A stretch of 64,000 nucleotides of DNA, taken from positions 119,667,849 through 119,731,848 of the forward strand of contig NC_039359.1 in NCBI RefSeq assembly GCF_003573695.1. Direction: 5' to 3'. Below, one piece after another: positions 1 through 12,185 of this stretch. Source of the stretch: Papaver somniferum. Lineage: Eukaryota; Streptophyta; Magnoliopsida; Ranunculales; Papaveraceae. Position 1 is the first letter of the stretch. Each line of letters begins with the position of its first letter. The translations under genes were made by a program, and so were the position numbers. The notes under the pieces are model-generated. The model saw only the letters and a program-made list of their open reading frames with translations. It had not been told where the DNA came from and ran no database searches.

Positions 1-256
1 GGAAAAAAGTCAAGTCAGTATTACTAACCTCAAATGGAAGGATGATGTCTTCGTTATAGTCGTTACTTATTCCCATACTTCAGGACTTCAGAGTAATACT
101 TGTAAGTCTCAACATTCCTGGACTTTCTAGTCTAACCTAAACGAAGTTGACTCTAGTATTTAGTCAAGCGACTCTAGATGAGTTTTGATACTAAGAAATG
201 ACAACTAAACTTGACATACCAACGTTTGGTGAGTTCAAACGAGCTATGTTCTAACA
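1..256 (-). mobile_element. Sirevirus-like LTR fragment, cut by window edge
   Basis: Read on the minus strand, the segment begins TGTTAGAACATAGCTC at position 256 and follows the first 250 or so bases of the LTR at 60722-63586 almost block by block: the motifs GTTGGTATGTCAAG, ACTTCGT-TAGGTTAGACTAGAAAG, CAAGTATTAC and CATCATCCTTCC occur in the same order. This is therefore the 5' part of an LTR of the same family, in minus orientation, with the rest outside the window. No coding sequence is present. Confidence 0.8.
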
Positions 257-599
257 GTTAAGAAAATAATAATTTATCATTTACCCTAATTTAAATTATA
301 ACTAACCTTATAACCACCTAAACATACATATCTAATGTAAATAAATCATTAACCAAAATCAAAAACAAAAAGGTGAGTGAGAGGAGAGGAAGCAAAAAAT
401 TTAGTTTGGGAAAAAAAAATCTTCTCTTCTTCTTCCCTCTTTCCGTGATGTTCCTCGTTCATTGAAAACCCATCACTTTTAATTTGTTTTTCATTGAAAA
501 GATTGAGTAGAATTCATCAAAATAGAGTATAAATGGAAGTTACAGTAGCATGTTCAGTTAGGAGTAGTTAAAAAAAATCCTAGTTTGCTAAACGAATAT
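257..599. other. AT-rich flank of hairpin-array element
   Basis: No gene is visible. The block is AT-rich, then a CT-rich stretch (about 418-442). The order (AT-rich tract, TC-rich tract, hairpin array) resembles the left end of the 15941-21999 element, so this may be the left subterminal region of an old element reaching to about 5170. I found no convincing terminal repeat or target duplication, so the boundary is inference. Confidence 0.35.
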
Positions 600-849
600 T
601 TTGAAACTAGGAACACGACTATTACGATTTTTTTCTCGTAACCGAACTATTGTATGAACAACAAATGCTGAGTTCGGTCGGTTCGCAAAAAAGGAAAAAA
701 AAATCTAACCGAACTCCTATCTGAAAACCAATATGTTGTGTTCGGTTGTTTAGGTTAGTTGGAAAATTTTGTCCCCTAACCGAACTCTTGTATATAACAA
801 TAAATGCTGAGTTCGGTTGGTTAGCAAACTAAATTTTTCTAACCGAACC
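600..849. repeat. Hairpin array, ACCGAACTC type (left half)
   Basis: Consecutive modules read CTAACCGAACTC, about 25 AT-rich bases, then GAGTTCGGTTGGTTAG. Each can fold into a hairpin of roughly 45-50 nt, with spacers of about 25-30 bases. Two to three modules are seen here. A further module is cut in two by the LTR element at 850-3899 and continues from 3900. Confidence 0.8.
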
Positions 850-2057
850 TGTGACGGACCGGAAAATTACGCCTGGCGTGCAGGCCATAACTTCCACGAT
901 GCGCCTATTATCCTGCTTACCGGGCCTTAACACTATGCAAATGCACGTCCATTTTTCCTTACAAGCATGCTCTTGGAGCATGATGCCGCTAACTTAGCTT
1001 CCACACCGTTCAAATTTACCATAGGACAAGGGTATAAATCCTTGCCTCAACGTAGGAAATTCATCATTGAATTTCCTATCTAGTTGAATAACTACCATAC
1101 CGCCTCATCAAGTTCGGCCACAATAATCACTTTCATCGAGCTACCAAGCCATATTGATATGAGAGGCCAGTATGCCGCAATGATCTAGAAATTAGATGAT
1201 ATGAACGACAAAGTATTGGACCAGGAATGCTGCAACTCATTGCGGCTGCCTACGTACCCTTCCCTACTCTAAAGGGATCAAGCATAGACCGTAGTTCATC
1301 CTCGAAGGGACAAACAACTTAGGAAAACTTATTTGCAAGGTCGTGGCCTAGCAATAATAGTAATGACTTAGTCCGTATAGGACGTTCCGTCAAAATGCAC
1401 AAAGGTTGCGCATTATCAGGTCCACGACATGGCATAGTGATGCCTAAGCATAAAATGCTTTATTTGCAAGGTTATGTAGCTATAAATGAGGCTTACGCAT
1501 TATTTATACACTTTCGGCTAAGCTATGAAGTTTACTTGGTGCATAGTTCACATATGCACCTTCAACCAACTACCCCTCCATATATATGTTAACTTAGCAT
1601 TTCTACACTTTAGAAAAGAGAGCGGATTGACATGCCTGCTTCACTATTCATGTCCATTTCCATGTATTCCTGAATGGCCGTCAATGATTGTAGGGTTTAC
1701 TTCAGTGTTGCACAATCACTCCTGTGTACTACATAATGATTGTGCAATATTCACTTGGACAGCCTGCTCTGGCCTGATGCACAATGATTGTGCAATATTG
1801 GCCCTAGGCCAATCGTCCGCATAATGCGTGATGTTTGCGCTGCATCGTCCAAGGCCATATACCCAACTAGCCTAATGCATCATGATGATGCAACATTGGC
1901 CCCTGGCCAAGTGCCAAACATAATGCGCCATTTTGGCACGATATTGGCCTTAAGCCAATCTACCTCTTACCAAGTAACAAAAGATTTGGATGAAGCTTCA
2001 TCTCAGGCCATGGCGCATCCTTTAGCATGCACCATGCTAAAAACACGGGGTATTACA
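850..2057 (-). repeat. LTR (3' LTR of minus-strand element)
   Basis: Runs from TGTGACGGACCGG to CGGGGTATTACA (plus strand), 1208 bp, matching 2753-3899 along its length. It contains a local cluster of related short segments around CACAATGATTGTGCAATATT at 1720-1900. Confidence 0.88.
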
Positions 2058-2738
2058 TTGTTCAACCCTTTAAAGGATTTCGTCCCCGAAATTCAAAACA
2101 AAAACTATTGTGGACAAGCTCTTCGGTTTGGATTCTTGAGAAAAAATCTCATACCAGGTGCTCAGAAATCGCGCAAGGTTTCTTCAGTTCGTTATGGAAC
2201 ATCAATTAAGACTTGAGCAAACATCCCATACCTCATACTCATGAATCCAAAAAGAGTCCACAAAGTTACTAAGAATCTCAATTGGCCAGTTGCCAAAATG
2301 ATATCTCAAGCAGGTATCCTAAGGGGTATCCCATACCACCAATCAGGAATCCCTAAAGTTCACAAGTTGAAAGATGTTATCCAAATGACCAGCAACATCT
2401 TAACGCAACACTTTAAGGACCCAACTCTAACGCCAGAGCAGTGAGATGCAAGCCACCATCCCAAACGGATTTCCATTCACCCATCGTCCCGGACGGGTGG
2501 GGGATGATCAATTCCTATGCCAGTGGTAGTAGGATACCAACCAACTGTCCTAAACGAATTTCCTGGAAAACTCACAACGGTTAAACAATCTCAACTTGAT
2601 TCACAAAGTAACTCGCATAACACCTACAAACTCTTTCCGCGCAAAAGTTGGCTTACTCTCCAACTTTATTTCCTTTTGAAAGAAAATTATTTATTGACGT
2701 GTCTACTATGTACAGTCCCTAGAGTTATCTCGGAACTT

Positions 2739-2750
2739 GCTCTGATACCA
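2739..2750 (-). other. Primer-binding site (initiator tRNA-Met)
   Basis: On the minus strand the 12 bases read TGGTATCAGAGC, the usual plant retrotransposon primer site, separated from the LTR by two bases. It fixes the orientation of the 850-3899 element. Confidence 0.9.
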
Positions 2751-2752
2751 AC

Positions 2753-3899
2753 TGTGATAGACCGGAAAATTACGTCTGGCACGCAGGCCATAACTTCCCC
2801 GATGAGCCATTATATGCTGCTTACCGGGCCTTAACATTAGGCAAATGAACGGTTATTTTCCCTTGCAAGCATGCTCGTGGAGCATGATGCAGCTAACTTA
2901 GCTTCCACATCGTTCCAGTAACAAGGGTATAAAGCCTTGCCTCAACTGATCCTACCTAGCTGAGTAGCCATCATACCACGTCATCAAGTTCGGTCACAAT
3001 CATATCTTGCATCGAGCTACCGAGCTAGATGATATGAGAGGCCAGTATGCCGCAATCATCTCACAATTAGATGACATGAGTGACAAAGTGCTGGACCGGC
3101 AATGTTGCAACTCATTGCGGCTGCCTACGTACCCTTTCCTACTCTAAAGGGATCAAGCATAGACCGTAGTTCATCCTCGAAGGGGAAAGAAAGTTAGGAA
3201 AACTCATTTTCAAGGCCGTGGCCTAGCAATAATAGTAATGGCCTAGTCCGTATAGGCCGTTCCGTCAAAATGTACAAAGGTTACGCATTGTCGGGTCCAC
3301 GACATGGCATAGTGATGCCTAAGCATAAAATGCTTTATTTGCGAGGCTACGCAACTATAAATGAGGCATACACATCATTTATACTCTTTCGGCTACGCTA
3401 TGAAGCTTACTTGGTACATAGTCCGCATATGCACCTTCAACCAACTACCTCTCCCTATATATGTTAACTTAGCATTTTTACACTTTAGAAAAAGGGAATG
3501 TATTGACATGCCTGCTTCACTATTCATGGTCGTTGCCATGTATTCCCGAATGACCGACAATGACTGTAGGGTTTACTTCATTTTGCAACATTCCCTCTGG
3601 CGTTCTACACAATTATTGCGCAACACTCGTTCTACCTATTGCAAAATGGTTGCGCAACATTTACTCCGGCGTATTGTACAATATTCACTTGGACAACTCA
3701 GCTACCCAACTGGCCTACTGCATCATGAAGATGCGAAATTGGCCCTTGACCAAATGCCAAACATAATGCGTCATTTTGGCGCGATATTGGTCTTAAGCCA
3801 ATCTACCTCTTACCAAGAAACAAAAGCTTTGGATGAAGCTTCATCTAAGTCCATGACGCATCATTTAGCATGCACCATGCTAAAACACGGGGTGTTACA
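2753..3899 (-). repeat. LTR (5' LTR of minus-strand element)
   Basis: Runs from TGTGATAGACCGG to CGGGGTGTTACA (plus strand), 1147 bp. It aligns with 850-2057 but is about 60 bp shorter because of internal deletions. Confidence 0.88.
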
Positions 3900-4285
3900 G
3901 AACCTTTCTCTGAAAATCAATATGTTGAGTTTGGTTGGTTAGGTTAGTTGGAAAATTTCCCCCCTTAACCGAACTCTACTTTGCAAACACATATGTTGAG
4001 TTCGGTTTATTCGAGATTTTTTTCTCCTAACCAAACTTCACTTTGAGAATTCTTGTGTGGAGCTTGGTTTGGTCGAAAATTTATGTTGGAAACCGAACAC
4101 CACTTAGTATAATCTAAAATAAAAGTTCGGCTATTTGTCTCGAAATCCGATAGCCGAGCAAAGCAAAAACTCCATTAAAGCAATATTTTGCTACATGCGT
4201 CTTCGGAAACGTTAGTGGAACTGCATTTCCAGATAAGTTCGGCTACATGTTTTTCAAATATTGTAGCCGAACTTGTTTGACTAAG
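3900..4285. repeat. Hairpin array, ACCGAACTC type (right half)
   Basis: Continuation of the array at 600-849 after the LTR insertion: AACCGAACTC / GAGTTCGGTT modules, then variants GTTCGGCTA / TAGCCGAAC with about 18-20 base loops (around 4120-4155 and 4235-4272). The variants have drifted toward the GGCTA/TAGCC core seen in the second array family. Confidence 0.75.
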
Positions 4286-4294
4286 CCGAAATCT

Positions 4295-4863
4295 GGGTTG
4301 CACAGACGCGGACGCGTAGTCGCGGACACGACACGACGCGGACGCGGACATGTATATACATATTTTATTTATATATACAATTATGTATTTATACAGCAAA
4401 GTCAAAGTGTTTTGATCCTAAAAATTAGAAAATAATGCTACATGTGTATAAATTTCAAAAGAAAAGGAGAGATCGTTTGTTTATACACGCCGAAGGTCAA
4501 GCAATCAATCACTATTAAACACATGGCACAATCAAAATGCATTCTTAGAACAACACATGCCCAACCAAGGGTATATGGGATATCATTTCCAATTAGAAAA
4601 CCCTAATAAAGACTTAAATTATTGATCTAAATGTTTGTCTTTGTTTATTTAGTTAATAATAGTAAAAATAAAGGAAGAAGTTTAAATGAAAATGAAAAAA
4701 AAACTTTAAACCCGAGTCATCGCTGCCTCCAAACAAGACGCGCATGGGACGCACATATTGGTGCGTCGGACACGCGTCGTGTCAGCGTCAAACGCGCGTC
4801 CTGTGTCCGACGTGAGTCGGACGCGGACACGACTCAAAAAACGAAGCGTCCGTGCAACCCAGT
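4295..4863. mobile_element. MITE with GGGTTGCAC terminal inverted repeats
   Basis: The left end reads GGGTTGCACAGACGCGGACG and the right end, reverse-complemented, reads CTGGGTTGCACGGACGC. A perfect 9-bp direct repeat, CCGAAATCT, lies at 4286-4294 and 4864-4872. Both ends have GC-rich subterminal blocks built from GGACACG/CGTGTCC words, in contrast to the AT-rich interior. Size (569 bp), TIRs and a 9-bp duplication fit a non-autonomous Mutator-like MITE; an 8-bp reading (hAT) is possible if the TIR starts two bases earlier. Short ORFs inside are not genes. Confidence 0.8.
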
Positions 4864-4872
4864 CCGAAATCT

Positions 4873-5458
4873 ACTTAATTTCTTTTCAAATTTAGGAAAG
4901 TTTTGGCCAATCCAACCAATATTAAAGAATACTCTAGGTTTAGGAGAGATGAAGGTTCTGATTCAGAGGAGTTATCATCACTCGAAGTCTCGAATCACTC
5001 AACTCATTTTTACCCATCTCAGAAAAAAAGTCTTTTTTCCATCTTCTCATTCTTCTTATAAAAAACCAATTTATTAATTTAACCTCCCTAATCACTAATT
5101 AATTTAACTTAATCATTCAACTAATTATTATACAAAATTAATCAAAAAGGGTACGTAAATATTTGGATAAAGAGTGATTAAAATTTAAATCATAATGTCT
5201 TATCTAAAGTCGTGTGGAAGCTCAGCTTGTTGTTAGGATTCTGACCAATTTCTTACCAAAAAATCAAAAACAGTCTTTCCAAGTTGTAAACTTTTTAGTT
5301 AAAAATAAATAAAATAAAAATGTCAGCAGTTTTATGCAGGAAAAAAAAAATCCCAAAAAAAGCGTTCTTTTAAAAGATGGCACCCATAAAGACATGTAGT
5401 CCCGTTTAATGTGCAATAAGACGGTGAAGTGTTACATCAGCTAACTTTGCTGTCCAGT
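4873..5458. other. Intergenic; right flank of old element and CRCK upstream region
   Basis: 4873-5170 is AT-rich with AATTAATTTAACTTAATC-like and AAAAAGGGTACG words, similar in style to the right end of the 15941-21999 element. From about 5200 the sequence is ordinary AT-rich upstream DNA of the kinase gene. No coding potential and no confident promoter element were identified. Confidence 0.4.
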
Positions 5459-5798
5459 GAGTCTCTCTTTTTCTCTCTCCTGCCTTGTTTGAAGGTTCAT
5501 CTCTGTTTCAATGACTTTTCAATCTTTTACTTTCCTCCTCAACTATGCTCCACCTGGTCAGCCGCCACTAACCGGGAAGAAATTTGCTATTCCCCTTCTT
5601 CTCATTAGGGTTCCATTTTTTTTTCTGTCTAATGGATTTTAGCCCCGAATTTTACACTGAGAAATGATTTGGTTCTGCTGTATGTGTGATTTATTGGGAT
5701 AGAATAGAATTTAGTCAAGTTTGAGATGGAAATGGCCGGCTACTGTATTTCTTGTAATGATTGAAGCAGATAAACCTTAAAATTGGGATTTTTTTCAG
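5459..5798 (+). promoter_or_regulatory. Probable 5' UTR of kinase gene with leader intron
   Basis: A TC-rich leader (about 5460-5500) precedes the start codon by about 300 bases, and the ATG at 5799 follows directly on a splice acceptor-like TTTTTTTCAG. A leader intron ending at 5798 is therefore likely. Its donor cannot be fixed by eye. Confidence 0.4.
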
Positions 5799-8700
5799 AT
5801 GGGTGTAGTTGTATTGGTCTTTCTCTGTGTTTTAGTTATTCAGTTATTATTGAATCCTTTTGTAAATGGGTGGACAAAAGATTGCATTGCTAGTAAATTT
5901 ACATATTCGAGGTCTTCAGACCAAGAAGACGTGTTTTACATTAATGGGAACAAAGTAGGAAAGGAGTCTTTCTGCAAAGCTCTTGAATACTGCTATCAAA
6001 CTGTGATTTTATTTGATAGCATCTCCGGGGAAGAACCGGGAGGAGGAGGAGCTGGAAGGAAGCATTGTGACTTCAAAATTCCATCAGGTATATATTTCTA
6101 TTGGTTTTTTTGAGTATTTGAGTGTGATTGTTCTAAGGTTGCTATGAATATGAAGTACAATATTTTAGTGTTTTGTAATGTGTATTAGATGACTAGTTGA
6201 GTTAGAATTACAGTGTCGATTTCATTAATTCATTGTTTTGGATTTTATAGTTGCATCATTTTTTGAGGTGGTAATCTGGTTGATCATATAGTGAATGTAT
6301 CTTTGTGTCTGTGTTGGCAGGAGGTCTGCCTCAAAAGGGTAGGAGAAAGTTCTTGTTGGAATCAACAAGAGACATAGCCGCAGCTAATCAGGCCGATCAA
6401 AAGAAAACATCAGCCGAAGAAAAGCATAGTGGAAATACTTTGTTGACCACCAAAACAGTAGGGATGGCAGTAGCTGGGATGTTCCTTCTGTGTTGCAGTT
6501 TTATTTGTCCATGCTTTCGCTCAAGAAAGAAGGACATATCTGAAGTCGGCCTAACCAAAGACCATAGTACCAGTGAGTCGAAATTGCTAATTTTCCCCCT
6601 TTACAGTATTGCTTTTGTGTTGTATGCAGTATTGGTTTTACTGTCCGATAGAACATAGGGAGTACGTAAGTTGTTATATAATACTGTTTGACTCTGGAGC
6701 TGATTCACCTTATAGTAGGACATTGTATAGGCACATTACTTTCATCAGGAAATGAGCTTTCTACCAGGATATGATAACAAAAATTAATGTCAGTAGTCTT
6801 ATTTCTTATTTCTGTATTAGCCAAGAACGCATCTGATATTTTACTGGAGTGGCTTCTGAAGCTAATGGATATATTTTTAGTGTAAACACTGATGGCAAAA
6901 CTTTCAGTGTTTGGGTTGGTTTTGTTTAGAAATTAATTGTGAAAATGTTTTTTTTGGAGTTTTTCTTTTGACTGTTTAAAAGACGTAAATCTATTTGGAA
7001 CAAATCTCATTTTTGTGTCTCCCTCTTTATTATTGTCAGCTACACTCTCTGCATAAATCTCAGATGTTTTCATGTTCGAAATTCCATTGCATCTTTTTAT
7101 ATGATCTTTAACCACTACTAGGTTACACTTCTTTTGCATATTTTGGTTGGTTTCATGCGATTCAACTCAACTTACACCAATTCAGATTCTTCTGTTCTCT
7201 AATGTAATTCTTCTTTTTTATCTGATGTGGCACTAGATTCAACATCCTCACTGGAAGGAAGTACTTCTTCTGAAAAACTACCAGGAAGCCCAGTTCGCAT
7301 GCCAGCCAGCCCATTTAAAGTGCCACCTAGTCCTTCTCGATTCTCAATGTCACCCAAATCGAGTGAAATTGGATCTGTACACCTAAGCATGAGTCAGATA
7401 ATAAAAGCTACACAAAACTTTTCCCCATCTCTACTGGTAGGTGAAGGAGGATTTGGAACTGTCTATAGGGCTCAGTTACAAGATGGTCCAGTTGTTGCTG
7501 TTAAACGTGCAAAGAAGGTATTTACCTGTTACATGATAAGTGCTTGTTGTCTTCCTCTTTATTGCTAGATTTTGGTATTCTTAAGTTTTCTGTATCTAGT
7601 GGAAACCGCTGCTAGTTTAACATAAGATAATGTTTGATATGCTAGACCTTCAAATCTCCAACCGTTTTAAGAGTAGGTTTAACAAAATCAATATATGGAT
7701 TGAAAGTTCTTTAAACCAGCAGTGCAGTCAATACACACATGTCAACTTGAAATGTGACATTTTTCATAACCATCTTTTCTGATGCCGAAAATGTTAAGAA
7801 ACAATCACACTTCTTATTAATCCCCCTTGCATTAAAACTGGTAAAAGCTAAAAAGGCATCGTTAAGGATATCAAGGAAGAAGTACTACACGTAGTAGGAG
7901 GTTGGGACATGTGAAAAAATTTCGAAATATTGTGTGCTAGAGTAAGTTGGTAGAAGAGCTGTCATAGTTTTAATCCTTTTCCTTTTTTACTGGAAATAGA
8001 GATAGGATTCTTAGATGGTCAAGATTTGCCAAAACCTGGAGCAGGTGCCAGTTCCCCCCCTTTTTTTTTGGTAAATCCAAATTGCATTAAAAGATAACTA
8101 TAGAAAACTTTCTCCCTCTTTCTAGTTTACGCTTCGGTTTTCTAGCTGGAAAATTTCTAGGGTGCAACTGCACTCGTAGTATAAAGGATGGAAGCGCCGA
8201 CATTACGATGTATCTTAAGAATGCTTACCATGTTCCCTTATTAGCTTGAATTCATGTTATAGTATTGCATATCAGACTCCATACTTAGTGGCGTAGAGTA
8301 AAGGACACCTCCTTGAATTTGAATGCATCCTCAATAAATCACAGTACAGGATGGGTGCTGTGGCAGTGGTCAGTTTTTCTGTAAAACAGGAACGAAATTT
8401 CCTTTGGCATTTTCTTCTCTGATTGTTCAGAGATATTCTACTACAGGACTATAGAATCTAAGCAACTTCGGCTTGGTGACTGTCACACATTCAGCAAGCC
8501 ACAAGTCTGGCCTTGTATTCTGTTGTACTTGCAGGTTATCAATTGACCTTATTATTCCCTTCTGATCCTACTGCATTAGTAAATAGCTGAAAGGATCTAA
8601 GTGATGAAAGTCCTGGTACCATTTTGGACAAGATTTTATGTTAACATTTGTTTATTAAGAAATCCTCAATACTTTAGCAACCAAAACATATTATTTCTTA

Positions 8701-11700
8701 TTTCACAGTCATGATAGCATGGAAGGATTTGTTGTTTGGAATGGAGATGTGTCCTTGTAGAGAGGGCAAAATTGATAAATTTGAAGTGCCAGATGTAGGC
8801 GACTTACTCATTTGAGCTTCAGGGGTATTGATGGAGAAGTAGTATGATGCATCTTTCTCCTATTTATCTATGTTGAAGAAATTAATAATACCAAAATGAG
8901 GTCTTTTTTGCTAGATCAGAAAGACAATTTTAGTGGTAGGAACGTGGACCATAGTGGTAATTGGTACTTAGTGATGTCAGTAGTGGGCAGAAGAACAGAC
9001 AGCCTAGTAGATGGATCATCTAAGAAAAAGGCCCGACTGTTCTCTGTTTATATCAGCTCCACTGTTGTAAATTTTTGAAGGAACCACTTGTTTCGATTTA
9101 AGTAGAGAATTTGTCCAAAGAATCAGGTTCCTTCTTAAATAGTAATACCTATATAATTGTGAACTGGAACTTACTGTAGGAAGAGTTAAATGTGAAGTTA
9201 AGCAGCTCATTCTTTCCTATACTTCGTAAAGTCAATGTATTTATATGCAACCATAGTGTGCTGAAGAATCATGGTTCTAATGTTCTCTTCTAAGTTAAGG
9301 GCTGAAATAGTATCTTATTGTTTTTTGACCTGATCTTTCTCAGAACTTCGATTTCAAGTTTCAACTAATATTATATGACCTGATTCATGTTGAAACAGGA
9401 AAACCTTAACAGTTTACAAGCTGAATTCAGCAGTGAAGTTGAATTGCTATCGAAAATTGAACATCGAAATTTAGTTAGGTTACTTGGCTACATAGACAAA
9501 GGGAATGAGCGCATTATAATTACTGAGTTTGTCCCTAACGGTACTCTTAGGGAGCATCTGGATGGTGAGTTCTGTTCATCTGTAGGAATAAATACATTTT
9601 GAATTTTGATAGTCATGATTCAACATAGTTTACCATCTATGCTTTGCAGGTCAGCGTGGGAAAATACTAGATTTTTATCAGCGCCTAGAAATATCCATAG
9701 ATATTGCTCATGCACTGGCCTATCTTCATCTTTATGCAGGTAATTTTGTTATCATATCTAATGAAAATATCATGGTAATAATGAGTCCTGTTTCCGAAAA
9801 CAGTCAACTCAAAAAGGTGTCAAATATGGTCTATAGGAACTCATGTAGAGAGACTCTAGAGGAATTATTTGATAGATGTTGAAAGTCACTGATTCTTATG
9901 ATAATCTTTGATGGTGAACTCTACACTAAAACTTCTGATATGATCTATTGGGGATATAAATAGTTATATCTCTAAGTGAAAGTAGTTCATGTCGTGTCCA
10001 TTATGTTCTTTCAATTACTATTGCTTTGATGGGAAGAGCAATGTTACGCCAGAAGGTCAAACTTCTTATTGTAAAATTTGTTGAATTTTTAATGGGTTAG
10101 CAGTAATGCACAGTTAAGTTAAGGTAAACAGCACTAATAAGAGTCCTAGCTTAAGTTTGATTGAAGTTTTAGGTCATGTATCATAAGTGGCTTATGCTAC
10201 AGCAAGCCCAAATTAGCTTAAGAATACCATGAAAGGGCATAATAAGTCTAGTGCAGGGTGTCTGTCCAACTTCTGTTTGTAAGATTGAAGGACACAAATC
10301 TAGTGAAGCATGACTCAAATCTCTTCTAGCCTTTTTCTTAAATTTTTGTTCGTCTACCAATCAAGTTTGAGGACATAGAATTAGAAGTTTTAAGGTCACG
10401 CATATTGATAGAATTATCTTTCTATATCTATACACAATTATATCTATCTGTATGATCTAATTTGTACCATTATGCATGAAGTTTAAAGTGAAGTTGTAAT
10501 ACATGTTAGTTCAGTTTCTTATATAGTTCAACAAGATCACCATTTTGCACAATAAAACCATAATCATGTTGAAGTCTAAGGGAATCATGATAAATAGCTG
10601 AACTGCGTACAAGATTGACCTCCTTCAAGTAGATAAATTTGGGGTATTTCTTTTAATTTTATATTATTTTGATGGAATTTTTAATTTTAATATTAGGGAG
10701 CATTATCTAATTTTTTTTGCATAACTTTCTCTACAAAAAAATAAAAAGTAGATATCATTTTAACTGTTTAAGTATTTTTTATGTCGATGTTCTTCTCATT
10801 CAGCTCAGTTTTATTTTGTAAAAACTTAACATTGTACCTTATTGTGCTATCTCAACAGAAAAGGAAATAATCCATCGAGACGTGAAGTCATCCAACATCT
10901 TGCTGACAGAAAACTTGAAGGCTAAGGTGGCTGATTTTGGCTTTGCAAGAGCTGGGCCACAAGAGGTTGAGAAAACACATATATCAACAAAAGTGAAAGG
11001 GACAGCAGGCTACCTCGACCCTGAGTACCTGAGGACCTATCAACTCACCACCAAGAGCGATGTATTTTCATTTGGAGTTTTGCTCATAGAAATTCTTACT
11101 GGACGTAGACCAGTTGAGATGAGAAGGGCTGCTGATGAAAGGATCACAATTAGATGGGTAAGCATTTTCTTCCTTATGTTGCCTAAGTAAACTTTTGTAA
11201 AATGTTATGCTTCCCTTTGTCCTAGATAAGGGGATATCTGAAATCATCGACACAGTTAGGGGAGAGAATATGACTGTGGATTGGCGTATGTACTGCGTAC
11301 AGTTCAGATGATATCTTTGCCTCTCCATAGAGCTAACTTGAAGATGATCACTGGCAGAAATTTCATGAGGAATATCATACTCAATTTGTTCGTTGAAGTT
11401 CACTAGAAGTTAGCTCATTCTAAAATTAAATTTGTAACCTTGTCGTCTAATGATTAGATGTGAAAGAACTCATTGATTCAAAGGATGGAGGGTTGGGTCT
11501 TTTAGGATGAATTATCTTTTTGGGGATCATCTACACTATGAGTAGAACATTTCCAAACAAAAATTAGCTCTTATTGCGGTTCCTAGAGGTCCAACGTCCT
11601 AAAACAACAACTCAGATATTCAGCCCTTATTGCGTATCTAGTCAAAGGTCAGATAGGTAAATGAAATCTAGCCAGATGATGATCATGAATAAGTTTCCAA

Positions 11701-12185
11701 TGCACAAGTGTTTAGCTTGCTGGACCTTGTACCCTATCTTGCATTGTGTTCTCTGATTGCATGAACCTTCTCTATGCATGGTTACATCAGTGAATAATTT
11801 ATACCCATACAAATTTAGTTGGAACTGCTCGTCTCCTGAAAGTACTAGTGTACTACCGACATAGCTGAGATGGTTCCATTTGTATTTTTATTTTTTAAAA
11901 TGTGTATCCATACATAATGAAGTAGGTAGGTTATAGTCCAGTGATTGATGCCAAAGTGGCTAATATGTGCAGGCTTTCAAAAACTACAAAGCTGGAAAAC
12001 TGGTGGAGATGTTGGATCCCTCAATGACTGAAGCTGTACACGTTGAGATTTTGTCGAAAATGTTTTCTCTGGCTTTCCAGTGTGCAGCACCTACACGGAG
12101 AGACCGGCCTAATATGAAAGAAGCTGGAGAGCAATTATGGGAAATCAGGATGAACTACCTGAAGAGTGGTAAGAGAGGAGGGTGA
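5799..12185 (+). CDS. CRCK3: Calmodulin-binding receptor-like kinase (CRCK3 type), 7 exons
   Basis: Seven exons join in frame to 1590 nt (529 aa): 5799-6087, 6321-6572, 7237-7517, 9399-9564, 9650-9739, 10859-11157, 11973-12185, all with GT-AG borders. The N-terminus is a hydrophobic signal-like segment (about 3-24). A Cys-containing extracellular part, a membrane segment (about 142-160) and a Ser/Pro-rich juxtamembrane stretch (180-225, several SP sites) follow. The kinase domain has the glycine loop GEGGFG (249-254), ATP lysine K270, HRD (365-367) and DFG (385-387). The region after K270 matches where CRCK proteins bind calmodulin. All catalytic residues are present, so an active Ser/Thr kinase at the plasma membrane is expected. 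In Arabidopsis CRCK3 is a target of the MEKK1-MKK1/2-MPK4 cascade guarded by SUMM2; the same role here is inference. The family call is firm, the exact paralogue less so. Confidence 0.9.

Larger units (their letters stand above)
850..3899 (-). mobile_element. Non-autonomous LTR retrotransposon, short internal region
   Basis: Two homologous LTRs (850-2057 and 2753-3899) enclose an internal region of only 695 bp. A perfect 5-bp target duplication, GAACC, lies at 845-849 and 3900-3904. The reverse complement of the plant initiator-Met primer site TGGTATCAGAGC is at 2739-2750, two bases from the right LTR, so the element runs on the minus strand: its 5' LTR is 2753-3899, starting TGTAACACCCC. A weak purine tract (AAAGGG) precedes the other LTR. 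No gag or pol is recognisable, so it resembles a TRIM/LARD-type derivative moved by an autonomous partner. The LTRs differ by many substitutions and several indels, so the insertion is old. Short ORFs inside the LTRs are chance. Confidence 0.9.
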
